A DNA stretch of 64,000 bases. Source: Plasmodium relictum. Lineage: Eukaryota; Apicomplexa; Aconoidasida; Haemosporida; Plasmodiidae. Both the position numbers and the translations under genes were made by a program. The stretch covers positions 1,612,001 through 1,676,000 of the forward strand of contig NC_041691.1 in assembly GCF_900005765.1 (NCBI RefSeq), in the 5' to 3' direction. Numbering within the stretch: the first letter of the stretch is position 1; every line of letters begins with the position of its first letter. Shown one piece after another: positions 25,194-35,622 of the stretch. Below the pieces are notes generated by a model. That model was not told the DNA's origin, searched no databases, and saw only the letters and a list, made by a program, of their open reading frames with translations.

Positions 25194-26010
25194 ATGATAA
25201 AAAATAGAAGTTTATGTTACTTTTTAAAACATTTTCTAATTTTATGTTACAATAAAAAAATACATTAAATATATTATCACATGCGTCTCTTATTTTTTTT
25301 TTTTTTTCTATTATTTTTTCATTTTATTAATTATTTGTTCTCTTCTATTTTAACTATATAGACAAAGGAGGAAATTCACAAAATACCAAGAAAATAACCC
25401 AGTTATATCATTTAAAAGGTTACAATACATTAAACAAAATATACTTGTCTTATAGAGGAGATACTTTCATATTTAAAAAGAATATATCATCTAATGTTAC
25501 AAATAATATAAGTGAAGAGGATAGTGATGATGACCATGATAATGATAAATTATTTTTAAATGGAGATAGCGATGACGATGAAGAAAATGAAAATGTAGAA
25601 TTAAAAAAAAAAAACTCAGACAAAAATAGTTGTGACAATAAATCCACTTCAACTTGTCTAAATAACGAGATAGAAACAAAAAATATTCCTACCCAAATTA
25701 AAAAAAAGAGCAAATACGATTCAGACAAGATAATAATGTATTAAACTATATTAATAATGAAAAAAAATTTTAAAGATATAATAATGAAATATATATATAT
25801 TTGTTAATATAAAAATATGTTCATAATTTTGTAATTTCTTTTTTAATTTTTCTTCCTTCCAGATATGAAGATATAACAGAATTACCAAGTGATATATGCA
25901 GTTCTCTTTTGGCCAATGAAGAAATAGAACAAATAAATACAGGTGTTCCTGATTATGATTTTGGTATTTATGTTAACAATATTATTCATAATAAAAATAA
26001 AAATAAATAA
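25194..26010 (+). CDS. small acidic protein of unknown function, three exons
   Basis: The proposed exons are 25194-25215, 25362-25737 and 25863-26010, giving 181 residues in a continuous frame. The middle exon is open well upstream of any ATG, starting after the acceptor TATATAG, so an upstream exon must exist. ATGATAAAAAATAGAAGTTT at 25194 with donor T|GTTACT joins in phase, but its donor is weak and this exon is the least certain. The middle exon ends ATAAT|GTATTA, and the last begins TTCCAG|ATATGAAG. The protein has a basic N-terminal part (KKITQLYHLKGYNTLNKIYL) and an acidic Asp/Glu/Ser tract. It then has a more conserved-looking C-terminus, ITELPSDICSSLLANEEIEQ. No family was recognised. 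Confidence 0.6.
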
Positions 26011-26414
26011 TAATAAAAAAAAAAAAAATTAAAAAAAATATTAATAGTTTATAATTCTTATATTTTGTTTTTATAATTTATTTCATTTTTGCTTTAAGAA
26101 TTTTTCTATATAAAAAAAAATACACAAAAAAATATAATAAAATATAAAAAATGAGAAAATACAGAAAATCATATACATAAAAAAGTGAAATTTAATTGGT
26201 TACCAAAAAATAAAAAAATTAATATTTTAATGATATATATATTTTTTTAAAGAAATAAATTTGTGAATAAAAAAAAAATTTTATATACATTCTAAACAAT
26301 TTATGCATTATACCTTTTTAAAAAAAAAGAAAGCATTTTTTGAAAAATATTTACTTTTTTTTTTTTTTTATATGATTTCATTGTTGTATTATTTTAAATT
26401 GTACATTTTTATAA
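26011..26414. other. convergent 3' region
   Basis: About 400 bp lie between the ends of the small acidic gene and the aldo-keto reductase gene. The region is A/T homopolymers, with nothing else seen. Confidence 0.7.
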
Positions 26415-29411
26415 TTATGGTTCTGTTCCAGTTCTACATGAAAATGATGTATCAAATGGATTATATTTGTATATATACCAAAAATCTTCTGTTTTAATTT
26501 CTGAAGGTGTTAATTTGATGTACTGATATATTGAATCTAATTCATTCTTATCTAATGGATTAATATTATGTCTATTTAATAACTGCTTATAAATTAAATC
26601 AATATCTAAACTATTAAATATCGATGGCAAATCTGGTCCTAAATATTCTTGATATTGAAAAAATTCTTGATGATCATTTATTGATTGATTAATAACCTTT
26701 TTTACTTTTTCTTGATTTTCATAGAAATTTTGTATCTCTTCATCTGTTGGAACTACACATATAGTGTCATTTTTAAAAGAAAAATGAAAATTACTCGTAT
26801 CATAAAGAATTCGTTCTTTTTTACTCAATTTTGTTAATATTCCTTTATATATTTTATATTTGTTCCATTTAAACAAAATACTTTCTTTTAATGCAAAATA
26901 TTCTCCTTTTTTTTTCTCTCTCTCTATCCACATACGTGAACTTATAAAATTATGATCATTTGGTTCATCATTTAATCCAAATGTAGACTTTATTCTATCA
27001 TGTTCTTCTTTCATATCTGTGTATTCGTATCTTTTTAAAAGAGGTGGTAATGGATAATTTTTCCAATGTGTTCCACCACTTAAAATAGGTATATTGGAAG
27101 TCTTATAAAAAGTACTTTGACTAGTTTTATTAGGATCACTAAGACTATTTAAAATAGTGTTTCCATCCATTGTACATCCTCTGTATCTTAAAAAAATTTC
27201 ATGTATATCACATTCTGTATGTTGATAAATTGGATAATTTAAAGATAAAACAGAATCTTTTAATTGGCCAATAGTCCTTGGGCCTATGATGGAAGAACCT
27301 ACAAAAGGTCTACTGTAAACATAACTTAAACTTAGTTGAGCCAATGACATACCATGAGATCTAGCTAATTTTAAATATTCTCCAACGGCATCCTGTGCCC
27401 ATACGCATCTATGAGATTTATACAAATGAGGATATTTATTACACCTTCCATTTTTTGGACCATATGATAAATATCCATAATCTTCTGCTTTATTTCCTCG
27501 AGAATCATCCAAGTCGTGGTCAAGTTGTTCATCTCCTAATAAGGTATCGGGCCCCATTGTATGATATCTTTCTGGATCTAAATATTTTCCTGTTAAAATT
27601 CCTCCAGCTAATAATCCATAAGGTACTAAAGGTACATTATAATTTTCTTTTAATATCATTTCAACAAGTCCAGAAGATTCTACTTCATTTTTATGCAACA
27701 AATTATATAAATTTTGCACACATACGATTTTCATATTTTCCTTTTTTTTTTTTTTAGCTATATTACACCATTGGTATATTCCCCACACACTTTCATTGGA
27801 TACAGCTATATGCCTAACTTTTCCTTTAAGAACTAACTTTTCCAATATTTCAAATTGTTCTTCTATGCTTATAATTTTTTTTCCTTCTTCTATTCCCAAA
27901 TTTTCAAACCCCCATACATATGTATCCTCTCCATTTACACTATTTGGTATGTATCGTTCAGGTAAATCGATAGTTAATATATCTACATAATCAGTATTCA
28001 AATTTTTCAAAATTTTATCTAATCTTTCTTCCATATTGTAAAAATTTGGTGTATCATCTTTTAAACCTTCCATAATCCAACTTAAATAGTAGTCTCCATG
28101 AGTAAGTTTATCTACATTTCTTGATGAACACATACGTAAATTTATAATTATGTTTTCTCTTTTTTTATCTTTAAGAAACAAATTCATATTTTTATTTTTA
28201 CTCTTTTTATAACTGTCTGGATCAAATGGAAATGGATCATATTCACAAATATCAAAAAAATTTATTCCATATTCATAAAAAGCCATATTCAACAAAACAT
28301 TTACATCGTCCCTACTTATAAAATTTTCGTTTTCATACATATTAGTACCAATACATAATTCACTTACGCATAAATTGCTATTACCCAATTTTCTATATTT
28401 CATTCCATATATTAAATCTTCATGTTTATAAATTTTATGTGTTTTAAATGTATTAGAATTACTAATTCTTAAGAGTTCATAAAATATGTGTTTTTTTCTT
28501 ATATCACACATTTTATTAGTATTTGTTTTTTCTTTAAATCCCTTTTCATGTACATTTTTTAAGATAGAATTCATTAAATCCTCACTTCCTAGGGGAGGTT
28601 TATCTCCAAACCTTAATTTTTCTATATCTGGTCTTTCTTCGTATAATGATTCATTCATTTCATCATCTTTTAACAAAAATTCTACTTTTTTAATAAATTC
28701 AATCTTTTTTTCTCTTTCTAATTTTTCTTTTTCCATTTCTTCTTCAATTTTTTTTTTTTTTTTTTCATTTTCTTCTTCGTTTTCAACTTCATTTTCTTCG
28801 TCTTTTTCCATTTTAGTGTCAAACTCTTCATTTGAAGTATTATAATCATCTATTATTCCATTGAATTCGTTTACTTCTATTTTTGATTTTTTAGCTCTTT
28901 TTTTCCTTGTTTTTAATTTTTTTTCTTTTTTCTCTAGTGTTTCACTATTTACTATGTCATTATAAGTATTACTTGTAACTTTACTTTTATTCTTTCTTAA
29001 TCTTGACTTTTTTATTTTTCCATTTTGTAAATCATTCGTTTTTATTTTTTCTTTGTTTTCACTTTGATCCTCTATCTCAATATTTTTTTTATCGAATAAT
29101 TTTTTATATGATGTTATTGTTATCTTTTTATTTCCTTTAAAAATATACTGTTTAGTATCTTTTAAATAAGAAATATTATTTCCAATAAAATTAAAATTGT
29201 AACAATTTTTTTTCATATAATTTTTAAAATATTTTATTAATTTAATCTTAGTAAATTTGTACTTTATATGGGCACTATGTAAATTTTTTACTTGTCTATC
29301 TTTTGAAGAAAATAAGATATTAAAATAATATTTTTTCTTTAAAAAACAATATACCTTGAAAAAGAACAATGAATAAAAAAATATGAGATATAAAATATTC
29401 TTAGTTTTCAT
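26415..29411 (-). CDS. aldo-keto reductase-like protein with a plastid-type leader
   Basis: This single exon encodes 998 residues. Residues 1-22 are a hydrophobic signal peptide followed by a Lys/Asn-rich stretch, the bipartite form used for apicoplast import. A charged low-complexity region runs to about 330. The aldo-keto reductase barrel follows at about 336-735. It opens YRKLGNSNLCVSELCIGTNM, has the Asp387/Tyr391 pair in FFDICEY, and ends with the NADP-loop-type segment SSIIGPRTIGQLKDS at 706-720. It looks closest to the Tas-type subfamily. The catalytic Lys position reads INLRM, and the His position (usually VHWP) is IDLPER with Asp482, so two of four tetrad residues appear changed. A 250-residue C-terminal extension has no recognised domain. 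The fold is secure; activity and plastid location are inferred. Confidence 0.87.
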   Translation of the reverse strand: MKTKNILYLIFFYSLFFFKVYCFLKKKYYFNILFSSKDRQVKNLHSAHIKYKFTKIKLIKYFKNYMKKNCYNFNFIGNNISYLKDTKQYIFKGNKKITITSYKKLFDKKNIEIEDQSENKEKIKTNDLQNGKIKKSRLRKNKSKVTSNTYNDIVNSETLEKKEKKLKTRKKRAKKSKIEVNEFNGIIDDYNTSNEEFDTKMEKDEENEVENEEENEKKKKKIEEEMEKEKLEREKKIEFIKKVEFLLKDDEMNESLYEERPDIEKLRFGDKPPLGSEDLMNSILKNVHEKGFKEKTNTNKMCDIRKKHIFYELLRISNSNTFKTHKIYKHEDLIYGMKYRKLGNSNLCVSELCIGTNMYENENFISRDDVNVLLNMAFYEYGINFFDICEYDPFPFDPDSYKKSKNKNMNLFLKDKKRENIIINLRMCSSRNVDKLTHGDYYLSWIMEGLKDDTPNFYNMEERLDKILKNLNTDYVDILTIDLPERYIPNSVNGEDTYVWGFENLGIEEGKKIISIEEQFEILEKLVLKGKVRHIAVSNESVWGIYQWCNIAKKKKKENMKIVCVQNLYNLLHKNEVESSGLVEMILKENYNVPLVPYGLLAGGILTGKYLDPERYHTMGPDTLLGDEQLDHDLDDSRGNKAEDYGYLSYGPKNGRCNKYPHLYKSHRCVWAQDAVGEYLKLARSHGMSLAQLSLSYVYSRPFVGSSIIGPRTIGQLKDSVLSLNYPIYQHTECDIHEIFLRYRGCTMDGNTILNSLSDPNKTSQSTFYKTSNIPILSGGTHWKNYPLPPLLKRYEYTDMKEEHDRIKSTFGLNDEPNDHNFISSRMWIEREKKKGEYFALKESILFKWNKYKIYKGILTKLSKKERILYDTSNFHFSFKNDTICVVPTDEEIQNFYENQEKVKKVINQSINDHQEFFQYQEYLGPDLPSIFNSLDIDLIYKQLLNRHNINPLDKNELDSIYQYIKLTPSEIKTEDFWYIYKYNPFDTSFSCRTGTEP

Positions 29412-29488
29412 AACTGTTATATAAAATTTAATTCAAAAAATTTCATTATAATATAATACTTTCTTTTCATCTTTGGATAATTTATATT

Positions 29489-29522
<34 letters not shown>

Positions 29523-30304
29523 AGCTCTTAATATATTAATATAAATAAAGGCGTTCCTTAAATTATCCTTCTCATTTAATTCAATAAAGAAAAATTCATT
29601 AATCAATTTAGAACAAAATAATAATTTCATTTAAACCTAACTCTTCTTTTTTTTAATCATTTTAAATAAATGGAAAAATTCTTATAATTCTAATATATTT
29701 GTAAATATATTTTTATTAATTTGTAAGGCCATAAATATATATATTTCTCTTTAATAAATTTTTTAAATACTATTTTTTATGATGATTATGTGTAAAAATA
29801 CAAAGAAAAAAAAAAAAAAAATTAAAGATAAAATGATAATATTATTTTTTTAATTTAAAATTAAAACAAACAAAAAAAAAAAAAAATTAAAGAAAATGAT
29901 TTATATATATACATATAAATTATTTAACGAAATTAATATAAAAGAAATGAAATAGATGTATAAAATTCTTTTTTAATATATATTTAAATTTCTTTTTTTT
30001 TTTTTAACGTTTTCTCTTTTATTTATAGTTATCTATTCATTTGTATAAAGCCATATTTAGATATTTATCCAACTTTTTGTATATTTTTTTTATATATCGG
30101 CAAGCACGCAATCAATGAAGAAAATCAAAATTGGTTAATTTTTTTTTTTTTTTCTTTCATTTTTTAATTATAGTATTAATATATTCAAGAAATTATTAAA
30201 AGTATGTTATTTTATTCTATAAAATAATTGATAATAAAAATTGAAAAATTTTTTTTTAATAGTATATAAATATATATCTGTTATTCACTTTAAGCTTCTT
30301 ATAA
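29412..30304. other. divergent promoter region, 0.9 kb
   Basis: This lies between the divergent aldo-keto reductase and WD40 genes. It contains a TA-rich tract at about 29491-29522 and poly(A)/poly(T) runs. A 65-codon frame at 29433-29630 (minus) sits just upstream of the reductase start. It may be an upstream ORF or leader rather than a gene. Confidence 0.6.
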
Positions 30305-31912
30305 ATGAAAAAAAGACAAAAAATTGATTCGTTAAATAATGCATCTATCCCAAAAAACACAATTTTAAGTGATAATGATAAGAAGCATATATATCCAAGT
30401 ATAGCAAATTCACCAATTATTTTTAATAATGATCAAATCATATATGGATATGGTAATACATTACTGATTTTTTGCAAAAAAGAGAACAAATTTATAAAGA
30501 CAATTAAAGAACATAAAAATGCTATTAGATCATTAGATATAAGTGAAAATAAAAAGTATTTCTTAACAACAGGAGATGATAAAGTTATAATAATTTATGA
30601 AGAAAATTGGTCTATATTTCACAAAATATTACATAAAAAGAAAATTGTTAAAGCGTATTTCTTAAAATATATTGAAAAAGAAACAAATAAATTTGAAATA
30701 TTATTTATTGATAAATATGGAGATGTATATATATATGATTTAAATAATTTACATAGCACAAGTAATTTAATAAATGAAAAAAAAATTATAGAGGGAGAAT
30801 CCATAATAGAAGATAAAACTATTGAAAAATTAACTTATTTATATGATTCATTAAATGAAGTTAAAGAAAAGGATGAGGATTTATTTTTTATGAAAGATTT
30901 TGAACATATATACAATGAAAATTTAGAAGATTTGGCATTAAATAATAATGGTGGTATAAAAAATGATATAGAGTTGATTAAAAATGATTATAACGAAGCA
31001 TTAAATCTAAAAAATGTAAAAAAAATGAATGACATAAAAGAAAAATTAGAAAAACACTATTTTGAATGTTTTCAAAATAAAAATTTACTATATCCAATAC
31101 TAACATGTAATTCAATTGTGATATCGTTGTATTATGATAAAAAGTTTTTAATTATGGGTGATAGAGATGAAAAAATTAGAATAATAAAAAATAAAAAACT
31201 TAATAAAATATATAACTTTTATTTAAATCACAAACTATTTATTACATCTGTTCTTTTAATAAACGAACTAGTATTTTGTTCAGCTGCAGCTGATGGTTAT
31301 TTATATTTGTGGAATATTAAAACAAAAGAAATTATTGATTATATATATCTTGATTTTAATTTTTTGTCTAAATTTGTTGATTTAAAATCACTCTTTAACA
31401 ATTCCAATAACTTGGATAAATATAAATTTATCATAAATATCTTAAATTTTAATGAAAGCATGTTTGCTATTTTTGCCACAATTGAAAATTTCAAGGGAAT
31501 TTTTGTTATACCACTTGTTAAAAATGACAATTCTGCTCTTATAAATTTTAATAAGGAAAAAATTGTTTTTTATACATTAAATCACAGCATCTTATCATTT
31601 ATTCTTTTAAACTTTAACAGTGAAAATTTTATTGTTTTTGTTGATAGAGATAAAGGATATTTACATCAAATAAAATTAAATGATGACAACAAATTAAATA
31701 GTGAAGTCACCACATTTGATCATTCTTTTTTTGAAGATAATAATGAAATGGGTAACAAAAACAAATATGAGTTTACACTTTTTTTTAATTCATAAATACA
31801 AAATATATGGCACCTCATTTTTTTTTGTTTTTTTTTCTATTTATTTTTATTTTTAGATATTGGTTTAGTAAATTATTGGAAACATACTACTATAGAAGAT
31901 ACTGTAAATTAA
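30305..31912 (+). CDS. WD40 protein, Trm82/WDR4-like subunit of tRNA m7G methyltransferase
   Basis: There are two exons, 30305-31751 and 31857-31912, with donor ATGG|GTAACA and acceptor TTTTTAG|ATATTGG. The joined frame gives 500 residues and an end of IGLVNYWKHTTIEDTVN. Degenerate WD repeats include HKNAIRSLDISENKKYFLTT near 72-91. The family signature GDRDEKIRI is near 284, followed by HKLFITSV and DGYLYLWN near 330. The DRDEKIR strand followed by a GH/H-type repeat start is characteristic of Trm82/WDR4, which stabilises the Trm8/METTL1 enzyme that makes 7-methylguanosine at tRNA position 46. An Asn/Lys/Glu insert lies at about 175-260. The next gene downstream on the same strand is another tRNA-modification enzyme. 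Confidence 0.8.
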
Positions 31913-32733
31913 AAAAAAAAAAGGAAAGAAAAAATTCAATTTCTTTTTCACTCTAACTTTTATAATATTTATTTTCTGTAATAATTTTGTTTATACTTTT
32001 AAACTTACTTTTTGATTGTTACCTTTATATAATATATTGCTTATTTTTTAATTTTATACTATTTTAAATTTTTAAAGAAGAATATTAAAAAAAAAAACTA
32101 TATATAACCATATTTTTTTTTTATTATTTTATTAGTGTCAATCGGTTTAAATTTTTATATATGTTTATGCATTCATTTTTCCTTATTAAAATTATATATT
32201 TTAATTTTTTGATATATTAAAAAAAAAAAAAAAAATTGCCCTTATATTATTATAAAAATATGTTTTTAGTTATTGATGTTCTTATTAAATTTGTCGAAAT
32301 TATTTACAAAATGGAAAAGAATGCTTCATTTTTGATTATTTATGTAATTTTACTTTTTTTTATAAAGTATTTTTTATAATTCTTGATTTGAAAAAATTAT
32401 TTTTAATTCGAAGAAGGAATATCTTTGAAAAATTCGATTACAAATATAGAATCCTATAAAAACAAAACATTTTATGGATGAATTTTACTTATTTTTTTTT
32501 TTTTTTAATTATAAAAGAAGATTTAACATAAAAGTTTATGAAAAGTAATAATTATGATGATAATAATATAATATTTAAAAAATATTAAATTTCATAGAAT
32601 ATACTACATTATTTGAAAAATACGAAATTGTATTGGAAGTATATAGCATAAATAATTTGTTACTAAGAAGGATTAAATTTTTGTTTAAAAAGAGTGTACA
32701 TAAATATAAATTACACTTAATTTTCTTAATAAA
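31913..32733. other. intergenic between the WD40 and Dus genes
   Basis: About 0.8 kb separates two genes on the same strand and must hold the WD40 terminator and the Dus promoter. It contains T and A homopolymers, and no other signal was seen. Confidence 0.7.
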
Positions 32734-33747
32734 ATGATTTCTAATGAATTTATTCACAAAAAAGAATATGAAAAAACCTTCTGGGAACAAATTGGAAAAC
32801 CAAAATATATTTTAGCTCCCATGGTTGATTTAAGTGAGTTAGCATTTCGATTACTTTGTAAAAAATATAATTGTCATTTAACATTTACTCCAATGTTACA
32901 TTCAAAAAATTTTGTTAAATACGAAAAATATAGAAAAACTAATTTTCAAAGCTGTGAAGAGGATAAACCTGTAATAGGACAATTTTGTGGTAATGATTCT
33001 AGAACAATATTAGATGCAATAGAATTTATTAAAAAAGATGTAAGTGCAGTCGATTTAAATTTGGGTTGTCCTCAACAAATTGCTAAAAAAGGAAACTATG
33101 GTGCTTTTTTATTACATAAACATGATGAAGTTGTTAGTTTAGTTTCTGACATTACTAACAATTGCGATATTCCCATTACTTGTAAAATTAGAAAAATTGA
33201 TGAAGATTATCAAAAAACCTTAAATTTATGTTATGATCTTCAAAGTCGCAATGTTCAAATGATCACTGTTCACGGTAGAACAAGAGAAGAAAAAGGAAAG
33301 AATATTAAAAATTGTGATTATGAAATTATAAAAATAATTAAAGAGAGATTAAATATTCCCATTATTGCAAACGGATCTATTGAACATTTTGAAGATATAG
33401 AAAAATGTTTAAATTATACAAAAGCAGATGCAGTTATGTGTGCTGAAATTTTACTTGAAAAACCATACTTTTTTTCTAATAAAAATATTGATACAATTGA
33501 TATAGTTAATGAATATTATGATTTATTTTTAAAATATGAATCAAATACAAAATATTTAAAAGGGCACCTATTTAAAATGCTTTATAAATATTTTCAAATA
33601 CATACTGAACTACGTGATTTATTAAATAATTGTAATTCCTTAAATGATTACTTAAATTTTCGAGTAACGATAAACGAAAAAAAAAAAATGGGTATCTTAA
33701 TGGAATCACCTTATAGTTGGTATAGAAGATACAGAAAAAATTTATAA
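32734..33747 (+). CDS. tRNA-dihydrouridine synthase, Dus1 type
   Basis: This single exon encodes 337 residues. The FMN-binding barrel starts at YILAPMVDLSELAFR (25-39), the Dus AP-M-V motif. The catalytic cysteine is Cys112 in LNLGCPQQIAKKGNYGAFL, a form typical of Dus1, which reduces uridines 16 and 17 in the tRNA D-loop. Substrate- and FMN-contact motifs follow: ITCKIR with Lys151, VHGRTREEKG with His180, and IIANGSI at 210-216. A helical C-terminal domain (about 255-337) completes the family length. No organellar leader is seen, so cytosolic or nuclear action is likely. The start ATG is followed at once by the conserved core. Confidence 0.95.
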   Translation: MISNEFIHKKEYEKTFWEQIGKPKYILAPMVDLSELAFRLLCKKYNCHLTFTPMLHSKNFVKYEKYRKTNFQSCEEDKPVIGQFCGNDSRTILDAIEFIKKDVSAVDLNLGCPQQIAKKGNYGAFLLHKHDEVVSLVSDITNNCDIPITCKIRKIDEDYQKTLNLCYDLQSRNVQMITVHGRTREEKGKNIKNCDYEIIKIIKERLNIPIIANGSIEHFEDIEKCLNYTKADAVMCAEILLEKPYFFSNKNIDTIDIVNEYYDLFLKYESNTKYLKGHLFKMLYKYFQIHTELRDLLNNCNSLNDYLNFRVTINEKKKMGILMESPYSWYRRYRKNL

Positions 33748-33855
33748 AAAAAAAAAATTAAAACACTCTTATTTATTTTTATAAATAAATTTATTATTAA
33801 TTTATTTTTTTTTTTTTTTATATATAATTGTAATTTAAATACCTATTTTCTTAAA

Positions 33856-33887
<32 letters not shown>

Positions 33888-34194
33888 TTTTCATTTAAAG
33901 TTTGTTCACTTTAATCCATACGAACTTTTTTTTTGTTTTTAAAAATTGAAAATATTTATCTATTAAAATGTTGTCTCTTTTTTTTTTCTATCAATTTTAA
34001 AATAATTAATATTGTTTATTCTTTTAGTGTTATTTAATCATAAAAAATAATGATTAATGTTTTCCATGTTGCATTTATCTCATTGCTAGAATTGGTATAT
34101 AATTTTTTTTTTTTCATAATGCTTGTAAACAATGTTTCTATTACAGTATGTTGAAGGTAAAATAAGAAAAAATATTCTTATTTTTTAAGAGAAT
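33748..34194. other. convergent 3' region with a TA tract
   Basis: About 450 bp lie between the ends of the Dus and coiled-coil genes. They contain a TA dinucleotide run at about 33856-33882. No gene was seen. Confidence 0.7.
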
Positions 34195-35215
34195 CTATTT
34201 TTCTTTCTTTTGCTTTCTCATTCTTTTTATATCTAAAGAAATATTTTCGATATTCTAAAAAAAAATATTAAAAATTATGCATATAGTAATATATATATAA
34301 TGTATTTAGAAGATATAAATATTTTCAGAATATATTGGGTTTACGTTAATATGTACACATTTTTCTGCTTTTTACCTTTTTTATTTCCTCAATTTGTGAA
34401 TTCAAAAATTCAATATCATTTTCTGATGATCTTATACTTTTCTTTAGCTCAGATATTTTTTCTTCATAAATCAGTGCATCATTTGATATATGGTTATTTA
34501 TCATATCAATTTGTGTTTTTAAAGTTTGAACATGATAACTTGATAAATGTTTATTATTATTTATTGTTGAAACATTACTGTTATTATTTTTTGCATTTTT
34601 AATAGACAGAATTCTTTTTTTTAATTGATTATCTAAATTAATTAATTGCTCTTGTTTTTTTTTTAAAATATTTTCATTTTCATTATATGTATTTTTTAAA
34701 TTTATTAAATCTTCCTTCAATTGCATAATCTCCTCATATTTTGTTTGTATAGATAATTGAGTTTCATTTAAGCATATTTCATCTAATGCTTTTAGTTGTT
34801 GCTTTGAAATGTTTTCTAAACCTTCTTTATCATTGTTTAGTTTTTGTAGTATTTCTTCATTTTCTTTTAACTTATTTTCTAACTTTACTATCTTATCTGT
34901 ATTATCTTCTACATTTACTTTACTTTTTAATAATTCAATATTTTTTTTATATTTATTTAATTCGCTTATAGCCAATTTTTCAACAGAATTGGTTTTACTA
35001 GCAACACTTTTTTTTTTAACTTGTAATAGGACCTTATCTAAAAATGTATTTTCTAATTTTATTAATTTCTGTTTTATTTCACTATATATTTCATCATATT
35101 TTTTATTTTTTATATCATCAATATTTTTCTCTACGCTTAAATTATTTTTCATAGAATATTCTACATTTTTTTTATTATTTAAAATAGTACTACTCGAACT
35201 CATATATTTGTTCAT
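34195..35215 (-). CDS. coiled-coil protein of unknown function, two exons
   Basis: Exon 1 is 34376-35215 and exon 2 is 34195-34254. The donor ATAAAAAAG|GTAAAA and acceptor TTTTTAG|AATATCG are in phase 0. Splicing replaces the short read-through end KVKSRKMCTY with NIENISLDIKRMRKQKKEK and gives 299 residues. After a Ser/Asn-rich start, almost the whole chain (about 40-290) is charged heptad coiled coil. The one break is an Asn-rich hinge near 207-222. There is no membrane segment or catalytic motif. It could be a kinetochore, centriole, tethering or cytoskeletal component, but nothing in the sequence decides between these. Confidence 0.8.
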
Positions 35216-35398
35216 TTTATATATTTTTTTATAAAGTATTATATATTAAAAACTTAATAATAATAATATTGATAACATTAATAATAATAATATTAATAAT
35301 GACCAGGAAATTTATAATTAATATACGTTTTTATTTAAAGAATACATATACACATAAAAATTTTCTTTTAAAACTAAAAAATTTTTAATAAAAGAATT

Positions 35399-35622
35399 TT
35401 ACTTTTGATATTCAAAATTTTCTTCACGTTTTTTCTTATATTTTTCAATGTTCATAAGTAATTTTTTAAAAATATAATCTACTATAAAAATCCTATATAA
35501 CAAAAAAAAAAAAAAAGAAAAAGGGATTAATTTATTTTGACTAAAAGGTACAAATACTAAATAGAAAAAAAAAAAATAATACATTTATTTATAATTATAA
35601 ATATTTAACATATATCTATCAT
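35399..35622 (-). CDS. possible tiny membrane protein, one or two exons
   Basis: The minus strand is open from 35556 to a stop at 35399. It ends with a distinctly coding-like segment (IFIVDYIFKKLLMNIEKYKK, then KREENFEYQK) that uses CGT, GTA GAT and GAA GAA codons, unlike nearby DNA. It follows a hydrophobic stretch. An acceptor (CTATTTAG) at 35557 could join to ATGATAGATATAT at 35610-35622, giving about 56 residues. A second acceptor, TTATATAG, lies just before GATTTTTATAG, so the exon start is uncertain. No family was recognised. Small single-pass mitochondrial proteins look like this, but that is only a suggestion. Confidence 0.3.

Noticed and set aside
29433-29630. 65-codon minus-strand frame just upstream of the aldo-keto reductase
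   Set aside because: Its first third (MKLLFCSKLINEFFF) looks protein-like, but the rest translates a TA repeat and there is no donor linking it to the reductase. An upstream ORF is possible but unsupported.
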